DNA of 64,000 nucleotides, taken from Selaginella moellendorffii. Lineage: Eukaryota; Streptophyta; Lycopodiopsida; Selaginellales; Selaginellaceae. Shown here in pieces: positions 40,393 to 51,731 of this stretch; position 1 is the stretch's first letter; every line of letters begins with the position of its first letter. The stretch covers positions 1,747,999 to 1,811,998 of the forward strand of contig NW_003314275.1 of NCBI RefSeq assembly GCF_000143415.4, written 5' to 3'. Made by a program: the position numbers and the translations under genes. The notes below the pieces were generated by a model. The model saw only the letters and a list, made by a program, of their open reading frames with translations. It was not told where the DNA came from and did not search any database.

Positions 40393-41619
40393 TCAGAGAT
40401 CCCACCGCTTCTTTATTCTAAAGAGGAGCACTGCCTCCTGGAGATTGTTCTGCGGCAGCTGGAGCATCACCTGGAGCTTGCATTTCTTGGGGGCGGACTT
40501 GGCACCTTCATCTTCCTTGCCAACCTGCGACGCACAAGAAGAGAAGGAACCGCTCTGTTAAGAGTCTTCCCGTCCAGATAGAATAAGGAAAGCGAAAACG
40601 AGAGCTCACCCACGCTGACGCCCAGCTCACTCCCACGTCCGAATCGTATCCCATCTTTATCTTGAAGTTCTCCGTTGCCTTGTGCTTGAATATGGCGCTC
40701 CACGCCTCGTTGTTGAAATTGTACATGTAGCTGCGATACGAAAGATTCAATGTAGCTTCCAAACTGCTTGAACTCTAAGCAAGAACCTTAGCTTGTTTGC
40801 TTCATCAAACTGCCGCTTGAAAGACACTGCTAGCGCCTGTGACGGCCATGATATCGTGGGGCACAGCGTCATCTCCTCATCCTGCCATGAGATCACAAAC
40901 GTCGCAGTCAAGCGATTTAAAGTGGGAGGAGATTTGCTTACTTTGAACTTGTATTTGAGGGAGGCATTCTCTTCCTTGTAATCCGCAACGAAGACACCGC
41001 TCCCAAGTGACGCACCAACGAAGCCGCTGATAGATAAGGCCCGCGCTTCGTTCTTCATCTCGTCTTCCAGTTTGATCTCGCCATTGGGAAACGTGAAGCT
41101 TAGTCTCGGCTGACAAAGAAAAGAATAAGTACTTGAACTGTCAATGCCAATAGTTCTTCCGAGTTGCGAGACCTTACCCGGGATGTGGGGGGAGTTTCGG
41201 TAGCAATCTCGGCCTTGTATCTCGAGTCCTTAGTCGTTGCGATAATTCTCAGCTCGCCTTCTTGCGCCTGGAACTCTTTCGTCAATCTCAAGGCATGGCA
41301 CGATCGAACAGACCTTGACGTCCTGCATGTACTTCGCTTGCACATATCGGCCCAAGTTTGCAGACATTGTGACGAGCGCATTCTTTTCTTCGTAGTCGTA
41401 GAGCACGGAGAGATACTTGGTCACCAGCCCGAGCAAAGGATACCGGAATTCTCCCGAGGGGTCTCTCTGGAACGAGGCCTTCAACTTTGCCATGCCATTA
41501 AGCATGCGAGCCGTGACTTTGTTCACCACGACGCTCGCCTCACTGTCATACTCGGATGACACTTTCATGGCCATGATCCTCCGCCAGTCATCCACGTCTT
41601 TGGACGCTTGCAAATCCAT
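40393..41619 (-). CDS. OEP37: Outer envelope pore protein 37 (OEP37), chloroplast
   Basis: Beta-barrel channel of the chloroplast outer envelope, described in pea and Arabidopsis as a cation-selective, rectifying pore. Six exons: 41619-41314, 41267-41178, 41109-40942, 40881-40787, 40730-40610, 40524-40393, 303 residues. Conserved blocks: VSSEYDSEASVVVNKVTARM, YLSVLYDYEEKNALV, RLSFTFPNGEI, FKRQFDEANKL, YMYNFNNEAWSAIFKHK, MGYDSDVGVSWASAWVG and the end VLLFRIKKRWDL. No transit peptide is expected or seen, as usual for outer-envelope barrels. The N-terminus is shorter than in seed-plant homologues. The ATG at 41619 follows a CAG that could be a splice acceptor, so a 5'-UTR intron or a small extra N-terminal exon near 41800-41950 is possible. 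Confidence 0.9.
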
Positions 41620-42207
41620 CCTTGGGTGTGGCTGCAAGGACAACAGGATAACAATGTTGATAAGAAACTGAAAGAACAAAGGAGAAAATGACGAAATTCC
41701 ATCCCAACACGCCAAGAACCAAGCGATGGCCAAGAAATCCACAAGAAAATGCCAGACAAAGCCCTAGATCTACCAGCATTGCGAGATTGGCGAGCAAGGA
41801 GGAGCGAAATCACTTACACCGAGCTGGCGATTTGGCGGAAAAGAAAACCCTGGCAGCTAAGATTAGTCCCGGCGCCCAAGAAACCGGGAGAGATCGCCTC
41901 GCCGCGGCGCCAGGATCCGCGCCATCGCCAATGCCGCGGCAGCTCACGATGGAAGGCGTGCTCCACAAAACCCCAGAAAAATCAATCCACGCCCTTCCTC
42001 CTTGTCCTCATCAAACCTAAAGTCCCTCTCTTCTTTGCGCTCGTGGAATACAGAGGGGAAAATTCAAACTTTTTCCTCCCTATATTTTAGATTTTAGCCT
42101 TTTTCGCATTTTCTTTTCGTTTTTCCGAATAATGACAACCACAGCCAAAAGGAGACATGGAGTATTCATATAATTTACAAACTTAAAGGTGGTGTGATTT
42201 ATAAATC
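41620..42207. other. Intergenic: OEP37 leader and aldo-keto reductase 3' end
   Basis: A donor-like GTAAGT near 41810 (minus strand) and the acceptor-like CAG just before 41619 suggest a leader intron for OEP37. No separate gene is recognised. Confidence 0.5.
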
Positions 42208-43589
42208 CTAGGATTCATCGTCCCAGAGATCTTGGAGGGTTTTGTAAGGGCCATTGGTGGCATTGCAAAAGAACCAGCACGTATTCGTTCGCCGCTGGCT
42301 GATCTCCTGGAGATCGCGCATGTGTTGCTCACTCAAATCCCACCCAAACACGTCGAAGTTCTCCTCAATCCGCGAGGGATTGAAACTCTTGGGAAGAACA
42401 CTCGCCCCATTCTGGACCCCCCATCGCAGAGCAACCTGGGAAAAAAATTTAAGAAATCCTAGAACTTAGCAGAAGATGGAAGTTTTTGGGCTTGTCCCGT
42501 CTTTGCTTTGGATTCTAAAAAGAAAAGTTTGAATTTTTTTTCTTACCTGGGCTGGAGTTTTGCCGAGCTTGCGAGCTATGGCATTGATCACAGGGTGGTG
42601 AATTACTTCTGTGGTGCCGTAGTACGTGCCTGGCGCAGCAAGGGGTGACCACGCACTGACGTGAATCCCCTTGGAGCTGCAAAATTCACGAAGACGTCGC
42701 TGCTGCCAAACCGGATGCATCTCCACCTTGACAAGCAACAGTCGTCATTTCTTTTAGTTTAAACACACAAACAATCAAGACAAAGTTCTATTTTCTTCCT
42801 CTTTCCTTGTGAAAAGAGGATCAAGAGAAGAACCATCAAGAGAATAAAAATTATAAAGGATAAGAGAATTGAAAAACTTACTTGATCCACTGCAGGGGTG
42901 ATTGTGGCGTAGCTGAGCAAATCGGTGAGCTTCTTGATGGAGAAGTTGCTGACACCGATTGATTTGGCGAGGCCCAGGCTGATGCATTTTTCCATCTCAC
43001 GCCAGGTGCTCTGGATGTCCACCGGGAGGATCTCCTCCTCCTTCGGCGGGAGCTTAGTGCCCTTCTTGAGCTTCACCGGGAAATGCATCAGGTAGAGGTC
43101 CAAGTGATCCAGCTGGAGCTTCCTGGATCAATGTGATTACATCGAATCTCTCTCTCTTTTCTATACAAGCAAGAAAAAAAAAAGACGAACTGTTCCAAGC
43201 ATGATTTTATACATACTTTAAGCTCCGTCGCAACGCAGGGATCACATCCTCGGTATCGTGATCGTCGCACCATAGCTTGGATGTGATAAACATCTCCTCT
43301 CTCTTGACAATACCACTGCTGAAAGCTCTCGACAGCGCATCGCCAATCGCTGGCTCACTCCCATAGGAGCTCGCTGTGTCAATATGACGATAGCCAATCT
43401 GGAAACAATCCAAAGATAAAACAAAGGATTCATGGTGAGCAAGAGAAAGAGAAACACCTTGATTGCATGAAGCATAGCATCAGTGATCACATTCCGGGGC
43501 ACGGCGAATCCAACGCTGCCGAGGCCGAGCGCGGGGATTGAATCCCCTGAATTGAGAAGGTAGCGCAGGGGTTTGGATTGAGTCGGCAT
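42208..43589 (-). CDS. Aldo-keto reductase (AKR4-type)
   Basis: NADPH-dependent carbonyl reductase with a TIM-barrel fold, probably cytosolic; substrate unknown. Five exons: 43589-43458, 43398-43217, 43122-42882, 42726-42547, 42435-42208, 320 residues. The catalytic tetrad is visible: Asp and Tyr in DTASSYGSE, Lys in ITSKLW, His in LYLMHFP. Family signatures: [47 protein letters not shown] and [15 protein letters not shown] (cofactor-binding Lys and Arg). The pattern is closest to plant AKR4 enzymes such as deoxymugineic acid synthase-like, chalcone reductase-like and galacturonate reductase-like proteins, and the sequence alone does not decide between them. Exon 4 uses an AAG rather than CAG acceptor. 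Head-to-head with the PPR gene, 572 bp apart. Confidence 0.92.
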
Positions 43590-44161
43590 TGCCTCGCCTG
43601 AATGAAGAGACAAGGAAAGGATTTGGCGAGGATACTGGAAAAAAAAGGATCTATGAGCGAAATAGCAAGTGGAAGAACAGCTGATTTCTCGATATTTTCT
43701 CTTTTCTCCCACACTCTGTTTTTAGTTGGGTTTCTTTTTCCTTCCTCTTCCTTCCATTCGCTCCTTCTACTGTCCAAATCAATCCACAGGGAAAGTACTG
43801 GAATATGAATGAATTGGCAGCCAATCCGGGGGATTTGACTCCATGCCTGTGCTGGCGCTCTCGTTTTCATATTTAAGAAGGCACCATCAGCACAAACAAA
43901 GGAAGAAAAAACTCATGTATGGCATACTTACAACAGTGGCAAAAAATTTGATCCTGGGATCGGATCCAGGATCGGAGCGCGCAGATGCAGCCAATTTGCC
44001 AACTCACTTGAAAGTCAGTGGACGAATCAAAGCCTTTTCTCCCACCATTGTCTATTTTGGTTTATCTTCAATGGTCATGGGAATCAAAGATTTGGGGCTT
44101 TTGGATTGTTCTGCAAAAAATTCTCCACTTTTCCACTGCTTAGCTGGGACATGATTTGCAC
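43590..44161. other. Shared upstream region of the reductase and PPR genes
   Basis: Divergent promoter interval. No clear TATA box, and no coding sequence. Confidence 0.5.
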
Positions 44162-47161
44162 ATGCGAGCAAGTCCACCGACCAGAGACTTGCTCAGCCGG
44201 ATACGCGTGTTTGCAGCACAAAGGGATTTGTCACAGGCAAAACATCTCTACTCCCTTCTCCAACAAAACAGATACTGTCTGGACAAGCTCACCACGAATC
44301 AGCTCATGAGAATGTTTGGCAAGTGCGGGAGCGTCGAGGATGCCCGCAAATTGTTTGATCAGATTGACAACCCCGACACAGTGCAATGGAACATCATGGT
44401 TACTGCATATGCCCAAAACGGGCATTTTCAGAACGCAAAGTCGATGTTTGATTCAAGCCCACAGCGTGATATGGTTTCTTGGAACACAATGTGTCAGAGT
44501 TTTTCGTGGAGTCACAAAGTTGATGAAGTGTCTCAATGCTTGCTAAAGATGCCACAGCACAACGTAGTCTCGTGGAACAGCCTGCTTTGCACATTTGCCC
44601 AGAACGGGCATTACCTGAAAGCGCAGGCATTGTTCGTGGCAATGCCTGAAAAAGACGTGATTTCTTGGAACATTGTCATCTCCCAGTACGCGGAGATCGA
44701 TCTAGATCGAGCAAAGTTGCTGTTTGATCGTGCTCCCCAGCACAGCGTCGTGACTTGGAATGTTTTGATTGCGCATCACTGTGAAGAATCGAAGAGGGTG
44801 TTTGATACGATGCCTTGCCGAGATATAGTCTCGTGGAACAGTCTCTTAGACGTGGATCAGGACCAAGAAATCTTTTCCAAGATGCCCTCGCACGACGCAA
44901 TCTCGTGGATCACAGTCATTGCAGGAAATGCCCGTGAGGGGCATCTGGATTGTGCCATGGATCTCTTCGATCGCTCGCCAAGCCGATCGCTGGCGCTGTG
45001 GAACGTCATCCTCTCCGGATTCGCGAGCTCCGGGGACGTGAATCGAGCTCGATCGATCCTCTCTTCCATGCCCCGGACGGATGTGATCTCGTGGAACTCG
45101 CTCCTCGCGGGACTGCTCGAGTTTTCTTCTCTCCGCGACGCAGGCGAGCTCTTCACAGCGATGCCGCACAGAAATCTCTCGTCGTGGACGCTGCTCGTGG
45201 GCGGATACGCGCAGCACTGCGAAACGCCCCGCCAGGCCGCCGCGATCTTGCTCGAATCGATGCCGCAGTGGGACCTTGTGCCGTGGAATGCCGTGCTCTC
45301 GGGGATGGCGCGCGCGGGCGACGCCGCTGGAGCCAAAGATCTCTTTGATCGGATGCCGGATCATCGCAATGCCGTGAGCTGGATCATCTTGTGCGAGCTT
45401 GGCTGCTCGATGATCCCATTTGAGGCGTTTGACAAGATGCCCGAGCACGGTACCGCGGCGGTACTCGCCGTGGTGGCCGCCTATGCGCGGTGCCTGCGGT
45501 GGGATACCGCGCGGTACCTCTTCGAGACGCTTCCTCACCGTACCCTGGTGGCGTGGAACGCGTACCTCGCGCTGTGCGTCGCTCAGCCAGCGCTGGCCCG
45601 GCCCGCCGCGGTACTGGGCCGGATGCCGCAGTGGAGCGCCGTGTCGTGGAGCTCGATCGTGGCGGCCAGCGGCAAGAACTCCAAGCTGGGCATGGATCCC
45701 GACGAGGAGGAGGCGAGGTTGCTGATAGAAATGACCGCGGCGGCAGCAATTAATTCGTCCTCCCCCTCCCCGGAGCCGCGATCGATCGCGCTAGCGACGA
45801 CGCTGCTCGTGGCGCACGCCCTGAATGGCGATACCGCCAGCGCCAAGTCGGTGTTTGACGATACCGCGCGGCGCGACGTGGTGGCGTGGACCGCAATGGT
45901 GACGGCTTCGTCAATGGGCAAGGACCCCGACCATGCTGCCGCGGTACACCGCCGGATGCCAGCGTGGAATGTGGTGTCCTGGAATGCGCTCGTCTCGGCA
46001 TATGCCCAAAACGGGCATACCGCCGCGGCACGCGCAGCATTCGACGCCATGCCCGAGAGAAACCTCCGCTCTTGGAACAGCATCATCGCGGGGCTCGCTC
46101 ACAATGGCCTTCCGCGATTGGCCATCGATCTCTTCGAGAACGAGATGGATCTACCGCCCAACGAGGTGACGCTCACGACGCTCCTGGATGCCTGCGCGGA
46201 GCTGGGCGATCTGGCGCTGGGGATCGCCCTCCACAAACGCTGCGCAGAGCTCGACCTCGATCGCCGCAGCGTCGTCGCCACCGCGCTGCTCGACATGTAC
46301 TCTCGGTGTGGGCGCGTGGATCAAGCCAAGCGCGTGTTTGATTCCATGCGCGCCAGGGATGAGCGCGTCGATCTCGTGACGTGGAACGCTATGATCGCTG
46401 GATTCGCGAGGAGCGGCCACTCCATCGAAGCCCTGGAGCTCTACCGCGAGCTGGAGAAGCTCGATCGTGAGCTCCAGCCCGACGCCTCCACCTTCGCGGC
46501 GGTGATAGATGCCTGTGCCAGCGCGGTACCGCCGGCGGTATCCGAGGGGAGAGCGATCCACCGGCAAGCGATCGCGCGCCGGATGGATCACGATCCGGTC
46601 GTGGGCAGCTCGCTGGTGGCGATGTACACCAGGATCGGCGGATTAGACGCTGCCCAGCGATGCTTCGATAGGATCACTGCCAGGAACACGGTGGCCTGGA
46701 ACTCCATGCTGGTGGGATTCGCGAACCACGGCAGCGGCACTGGGGTGATCCAAAGCTTCCACGCGATGCAGCTGGACGGGGCGATCGCGGACGCCGTGAC
46801 GTTCGTGGCGGTGCTGAGCTCGTGCTCCCACGCGGGATGGATCGTCGAGGCCGGGCAGTGCTTCCAATCCATGGCGGCGGATTTCTTCATCGCAGCCACG
46901 CCAGAGCACTACAGTGCGATCGGGGATCTCTTCGCGCGGCTGGGGCAGATTGGCGAGGCGCGCTCACTCATCCGGGCCAAGCCCTACGAATCCAGCGCCG
47001 CGGATTGGATGAGCCTGCTATCGGCGTGCCGGATCCACTGCGACGTCGAGCACGGCGCGAGCGCAGCGGCGCAGGCATTCGAATTCGGCGAGCTTGACGA
47101 TCCCATCGCCGCCGCCAGTGGCACTTGCAAGCTCTTGCTGGGCATGTTCTCCGCCCTCTGA
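44162..47161 (+). CDS. Pentatricopeptide repeat protein, PLS class, without DYW
   Basis: Intronless, 999 residues. Organellar RNA-binding protein; PLS-class PPRs usually direct C-to-U editing in plastids or mitochondria. About 27 motifs can be read. From residue ~40 to ~640 nearly all are 31-residue S-type units with the pattern VVSWNSLL...A..LFDxMPxRD. Then come longer P/L/S units (EVTLTTLLDACAELGDLALG, SVVATALLDMYSRCGRVDQA, TVAWNSMLVGFANHG, AVTFVAVLSSCSHAGWIVEA) and a truncated E-like end (AADWMSLLSACRIHCDVEHG). There is no DYW deaminase domain and the E region stops early, so catalysis would need a partner. A low-complexity insertion near residues 525-545 (SSPSPEPR) splits one repeat. The N-terminus MRASPPTRDLLSRIRVFAAQ is Arg-rich and amphipathic, fitting an organelle targeting peptide. 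Confidence 0.92.
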   Translation: MRASPPTRDLLSRIRVFAAQRDLSQAKHLYSLLQQNRYCLDKLTTNQLMRMFGKCGSVEDARKLFDQIDNPDTVQWNIMVTAYAQNGHFQNAKSMFDSSPQRDMVSWNTMCQSFSWSHKVDEVSQCLLKMPQHNVVSWNSLLCTFAQNGHYLKAQALFVAMPEKDVISWNIVISQYAEIDLDRAKLLFDRAPQHSVVTWNVLIAHHCEESKRVFDTMPCRDIVSWNSLLDVDQDQEIFSKMPSHDAISWITVIAGNAREGHLDCAMDLFDRSPSRSLALWNVILSGFASSGDVNRARSILSSMPRTDVISWNSLLAGLLEFSSLRDAGELFTAMPHRNLSSWTLLVGGYAQHCETPRQAAAILLESMPQWDLVPWNAVLSGMARAGDAAGAKDLFDRMPDHRNAVSWIILCELGCSMIPFEAFDKMPEHGTAAVLAVVAAYARCLRWDTARYLFETLPHRTLVAWNAYLALCVAQPALARPAAVLGRMPQWSAVSWSSIVAASGKNSKLGMDPDEEEARLLIEMTAAAAINSSSPSPEPRSIALATTLLVAHALNGDTASAKSVFDDTARRDVVAWTAMVTASSMGKDPDHAAAVHRRMPAWNVVSWNALVSAYAQNGHTAAARAAFDAMPERNLRSWNSIIAGLAHNGLPRLAIDLFENEMDLPPNEVTLTTLLDACAELGDLALGIALHKRCAELDLDRRSVVATALLDMYSRCGRVDQAKRVFDSMRARDERVDLVTWNAMIAGFARSGHSIEALELYRELEKLDRELQPDASTFAAVIDACASAVPPAVSEGRAIHRQAIARRMDHDPVVGSSLVAMYTRIGGLDAAQRCFDRITARNTVAWNSMLVGFANHGSGTGVIQSFHAMQLDGAIADAVTFVAVLSSCSHAGWIVEAGQCFQSMAADFFIAATPEHYSAIGDLFARLGQIGEARSLIRAKPYESSAADWMSLLSACRIHCDVEHGASAAAQAFEFGELDDPIAAASGTCKLLLGMFSAL

Positions 47162-47525
47162 GATTATTCTAGAATATTCTATCTAACTTAAGGGACGAGA
47201 GGTATAAAGAAGCATATTCTTGTTTTATTCTTAGATCTGACCTTTCCCACTTTAACCTACCGTTAAGCAAGCTTAAGTGCTAAGCATATTCTACGACGTG
47301 ACGTGGCAGGATATGATCCGTTCGATAATGCCAAACCAGGAATATTTTCATCATCAGCTCTAATCGGGCACCGAGACACCTTCCAATCAGGCTGTCTGTG
47401 CTCGAAGGCCTCCAGAAAACAATTAGCTACTAGCCATGTACAGGAAAATGTTACCTCCTCTAATGTTCTGTGCTTCATCTTCGCGACTCGATTCTTCCTC
47501 GTGGATCTTCTTCGTGATCACCGCA
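47162..47525. other. Convergent 3' region between PPR and KAPP-like genes
   Basis: Tail-to-tail spacer. No coding sequence seen. Confidence 0.6.
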
Positions 47526-49701
47526 TCATAGTGTACAAACGCTGGGGTTATTCGTTGCCGATGCCGGGAAGAAGTCCAGCACGATCACGCTCGTGTTGTC
47601 CTTGGTCTTGAGCAGACGAGCGTTGCCGACTAGCAGCTGTGCGATCTCTTCGGCGTTCATCGGTGGGAGTGGCATCCGGCCATCGATCGTGGACCGACCG
47701 TCCCGAGCCTGAGCGCGCGAGTTAGCGGGGTAAAATACATCGAAGGGAACATACCTCAATCGCCAGCTGAATAGCTCTGATCGGGCTTAGCACGTCCCAG
47801 AGCCCGTCGCTTCCCATGACTACTATACCTTTGCTGTCCTTGGTGATCTTGAGGACTTTGCTCACGTAAGGCTCCGCCGAGAAGCAGGATTCTTCCTCCT
47901 TGAGGAACTTATCACCCAGAGCCCGTGCTATGTTCATCCCTGGAAAACCAGTCCAAACAGCAAAACAATTTACCAACCAGTGCAAGGAGACGTTTTTAGA
48001 ACTTACCACAGATGCGGGTTTCGCCATCTTTTAGCTTTCGTCCCATTTCCAGAAGCCGTGCTCTCTCTGTTGGACTAGTAAGCCTATGGTCCTCTGTCAA
48101 GACAACCGGCTTTCCTCCGACACTGAAAGAATGAAATCAAGTTCTGGAACTACCATAATCAAAGCAGACACAAACCTTAAAACACACGATGAATCACCGA
48201 GATTGGCACATTGCACGAAATACTCCTGACCAACGCTTGACCATAATAGAAGAACTGTGGCTGTGCAACCCTGGAAGTCAGCAATAGAACGGTTACACAT
48301 TCTGACCCATAGAGCACAGCTACATACAACTCACCTCGTACTCGCAATTCAAGGCTTCTTCAGTTTCTTTGAATGCATCTTTTAAAACTTTAGCCGCATC
48401 ACATTGAGTTAGGACGTCGATCCTCTCTCCTTCCACCGTAAGAATGTCCGACAACTTCTGTGGTAAAATCCTGTTGTTGAAAAACAAAAAACGAGGCTTC
48501 ACCATACAGCTCTGGTATACACATTTGAATGAACATACCTGCTAGCAGCTTCGGCTGCTGCAGGACCGCCGTGCCCATCGAAAATGCAAAAGACTCCAAA
48601 CTGGATGACACAAAAATGCTTAAACCACTGTCCAATGAACACAAAAGTACTACCTGCTGAAGTCCTCGCAGTGGCCACTCACAGTGGCAGACATCTTCCA
48701 TTGACAATTTTTCCCTCCGAGAAGTCATCGCATCTGCAGCCACCCCAACACCAAATGGCACCGAAGATACAGAGAACTTGGCGTCCTTCGAAGCTGAGAG
48801 ATGAACCTGCACGAACTCTCGTGTAAGAAAGCAGCAAATAAGAAGATTCCAGTATGATACTTACGAGTATTTGAGAGGTCGATCCTAACGTCAAGACGTC
48901 ACCACTGGTAAGACCAACAGGTGCGCTTCGACGTCTGCGAGGTCCGGAAATGGATATGGACCTGTGATTTAGGAGTGTTCCATTTAGACTACCCAAGTCT
49001 ACAAGCTCCCATCGTGAAACCTGAAACGTCTAACGACGATGAGTCCACGTATGAAGCACAAGACCAGGAAACTTACGTCACAGTTCCAGTTTATCACTGC
49101 ATGCTTTCCGGAGACCTCGGAATCGTTCAACACAAGATCGTTTTGAGAAATCCGGCCGATCGACAAGGCGAGTCCGCCATCTTCCGGCAACGTTCTGAGA
49201 AGGCGATTACCCGCCGAAGGCCCAGTAAGAACTTCCAAGCTTATGCTACTACCTGCGTCTGCCAAACCAACAGTGTCAAGATTTAAAAAGAAAAGAAAAC
49301 AGTGGAAGTCAAAGAAAGCATGCTTAGGCGACTGGCTTACGTTGTGCGCCGGTACCCGACGATGGTAGAGAATGCCTTTCGTGAAAATTCGGAACCACTA
49401 GAGAGTCGCGAGAGACGATGGTGGCCGACGCCTCAATCCTGGGTTCCTTCTTGTTCCCAAAGTTTGGGCGCTTGAGAGTCTCTCCAATGGAGAAATCTTT
49501 GGAGAGGAGAGACTCATTTGCATCCTACAAGACAAAGAAGAAAAAGAGTTAGAACTTACACACTTAGAAAGAAAAGAAAGAACCAATTACCTCTTCATCG
49601 GTCGAGGCCGAGCAGCAACGCCGCTTAATTGCGCACGCCAGGAGGACGATGCAAGGAGCTATCAACACGGCAACAGCAGCGATCAAGACTGCCTCTTTCA
49701 T
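47526..49701 (-). CDS. KAPP: Kinase-associated protein phosphatase (FHA + PP2C), KAPP-like
   Basis: Membrane-anchored Ser/Thr phosphatase whose FHA domain binds phosphorylated receptor-like kinases, down-regulating them (known for Arabidopsis KAPP). Eleven exons: 49701-49591, 49524-49341, 49258-49077, 49020-48865, 48806-48654, 48600-48539, 48470-48335, 48270-48176, 48122-48007, 47939-47755, 47708-47526, 520 residues. Exon 1 encodes a single hydrophobic anchor (AVLIAAVAVLIAPCIVLLA) followed by KRRCC, as in KAPP. FHA domain at about 100-190: SIGRISQNDLVL, SGKHAVINW, LGSLNGTLLN. PP2C domain from about 215: SMEDVCHCEW, FDGHGGPAAA (metal-binding Asp and Gly), LGDSSCVL, TEDHRLTSPTE, MGSDGLWDV, then KDNTSVIVLDFFP. 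Divergent from the histone-chaperone gene 715 bp away. Confidence 0.93.
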
Positions 49702-50415
49702 GATGGAGTTCCACTCCCAGACATGTGTCCACTACCTAAAAACTCGAAATCCCTGGCCCGCGAGCAGCGATTCACCTCTAGAAACAAGCGCTAAGATAGA
49801 ATCGGAGCTGGAGCTGGAGCGATATTACGCATTGCGCCTCGCGCCCGTTGACGCAACCAAAGCTGCTCGATTCGGCGATTCCCAGCTACAATTTCCACGT
49901 AGCAGAGCCGGGGCCAATGCAGGAGCCCTTGCGGCAGCGCATTTGGCAGCTCCAGCTAGGAGGACGCTGCTGTGCTTGCTATAAGCCCTAAGTCCATGGC
50001 GTTGCGAGATACCTCGGATCTCACCGTCCATCCCCTGGTCATTATGACCCGGAATGGCGTGGGAATAGAAGGAAAGAAGCTCGAACCCGGCACCTCCCAC
50101 TTGGCTGCGACAACGCAGTGCTTTTGCTGACGCGTGTCACGGCAATTCACCTGTCCGTGGCCTAGTGACGTGTCCAGTGACGTGGAGTAGTACGTGGACC
50201 AGACCTAGAATGCCCGAGCCTGCTAACGAAGGGAAGCTAACGGAGCTATAGTGGCGGCCCGCAATTAGGGTTCTAGCGTCCGAGGGAGCGAGCGCGGGCG
50301 CGGGCGCGGGAGGCGCTGGTCGTGCGGCTGCTGGTTTGTGGAGGTTTTATTCGTTGTTTTCTCACTCCCAGGGTTTTGGGTAGGGTTTAAGCGCTTTGTG
50401 GCAGCCATTGGGGCC
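49702..50415. other. Divergent promoter region of KAPP-like and NRP genes
   Basis: Non-coding. Near 50260-50400 the sequence AATTAGGGTT and a GC-rich run (GCGAGCGCGGGCGCGGG) probably belong to the 5' leader of the plus-strand gene. Confidence 0.5.
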
Positions 50416-51016
50416 ATGGCGGAGAAGAAGAAGGCCAAGGCGGACCATGAGGAAGTGTCGGAGGTAGATAACGAGCTAGTTAGCGCTATTGAGAAGTTAC
50501 AGGATGTACAAGACGAACTTGAGAAGGTACTGAGGAATTTTGGGGATTTTGCGAGTGCTCAGTGAGCGTGAATTGGATTGACAGGTAAACGAGGAAGCTA
50601 GTGATAAAGTTCTGGAAGTTGAGCAGAAGTACAATGAGATCCGGCGGCCCGTTTACAACAAGAGGAACGAGATTATTCGAAGTATACCGGATTTCTGGCT
50701 CACTGCTGTAAGTGGAGAGAATGTAGGCCATTTTTGTCACTAAGTCGGGGGTGTGTGGATCATAGTTTCTGAGCCATCCAGTTCTATGCGATCTGCTAAG
50801 CGAGGAGGACCAAAAGGTTTGCCTCCATTCAAAAAAATGTTTTTTTTTTTCTCAAGTCTGGCATTGATTGACACGTAACACAGGTTTTCAAGCATCTACA
50901 GTCTTTGGATGTAGAGGATTTCAAAGACGTGAAATCTGGATACTGCATCACATTCGTAAGTCGTTCTCTGCACGTTCCCTCGGCATTTATTAAGCGTTTC
51001 AATTCCTTCTCTGTTC

Positions 51017-51047
<31 letters not shown>

Positions 51048-51731
51048 CTCGGACAGTCGTTCAAACCAAACCCATACTTTGAAGATACAAAACTAGTAAA
51101 GGTTTTCCGGTTTTCCGATGAAGGTACAACGTCGATTTCTGGCACGAAGATTCGATGGAAAGACGGAATGGTAAACGCAGAGCTTAGTTGATTTCTTGCG
51201 CAACTGACTTGGTTTTGTTCACAGGATTTAACAAACGGGGCCGCTGTAGAAAAGGAAGGCAACAAACGGCCTTTAATAGAAGAGAGGTTTGTTTAATTTG
51301 CTCAACAATCTTTCATCGTTTTCTTCCCCGCAGCTTTTTCAAGTGGTTTAACGATAGCCAACAGAAGGAAACGACCGAGGGCATTCAAGACGAGGTACCG
51401 AAAGAAAAAACTGCGTCTGTTTCTAATCCTTCAGGCCATGCTCTCCAGGTCGCGGATGTCATCAAAGAGGATTTGTGGCCCAATCCTTTGAAGTACTTCA
51501 ACAATGTATAATGCTGTGCATTACTTTCCAATTCCCGGTTCTGACGAAAAGTGGCAGGATGGCGACTCGGATGAATATGAAGACGAAGAAGAGGACGATG
51601 AAGACGGAACGGTGAGCTTGTCTCAGTGTTTTTCTTTTTAATCACATCCAAGATCTCAGGGCGCAAAGCGAGTTGCCGATGGTTTTGAAGAAGAAGAAGA
51701 AGAGCCAGACGACGACGACGATGAGGAGTAG
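50416..51731 (+). CDS. NRP: NAP1-related protein / SET-type histone chaperone
   Basis: Nuclear histone H2A/H2B chaperone of the SET/NRP branch of the NAP family, with roles in chromatin assembly and recombination. Ten exons, with introns after 50526, 50707, 50816, 50955, 51170, 51286, 51394, 51505 and 51611, 258 residues. Features: N-terminal Lys/Glu segment; dimerisation helix (about 15-65: [37 protein letters not shown]); NAP earmuff fold ([55 protein letters not shown]); [23 protein letters not shown]; and a C-terminal Asp/Glu-rich tail of about 40 residues, typical of SET proteins. Intron 4 contains a long T run followed by GT repeats just before its acceptor. Confidence 0.95.
51017..51049 (+). 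repeat. Poly-T/GT tract in an NRP intron
   Basis: About 21 T residues, then GTGTGTGTGT, within the intron 50956-51056. It serves as the polypyrimidine tract. Confidence 0.9.
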
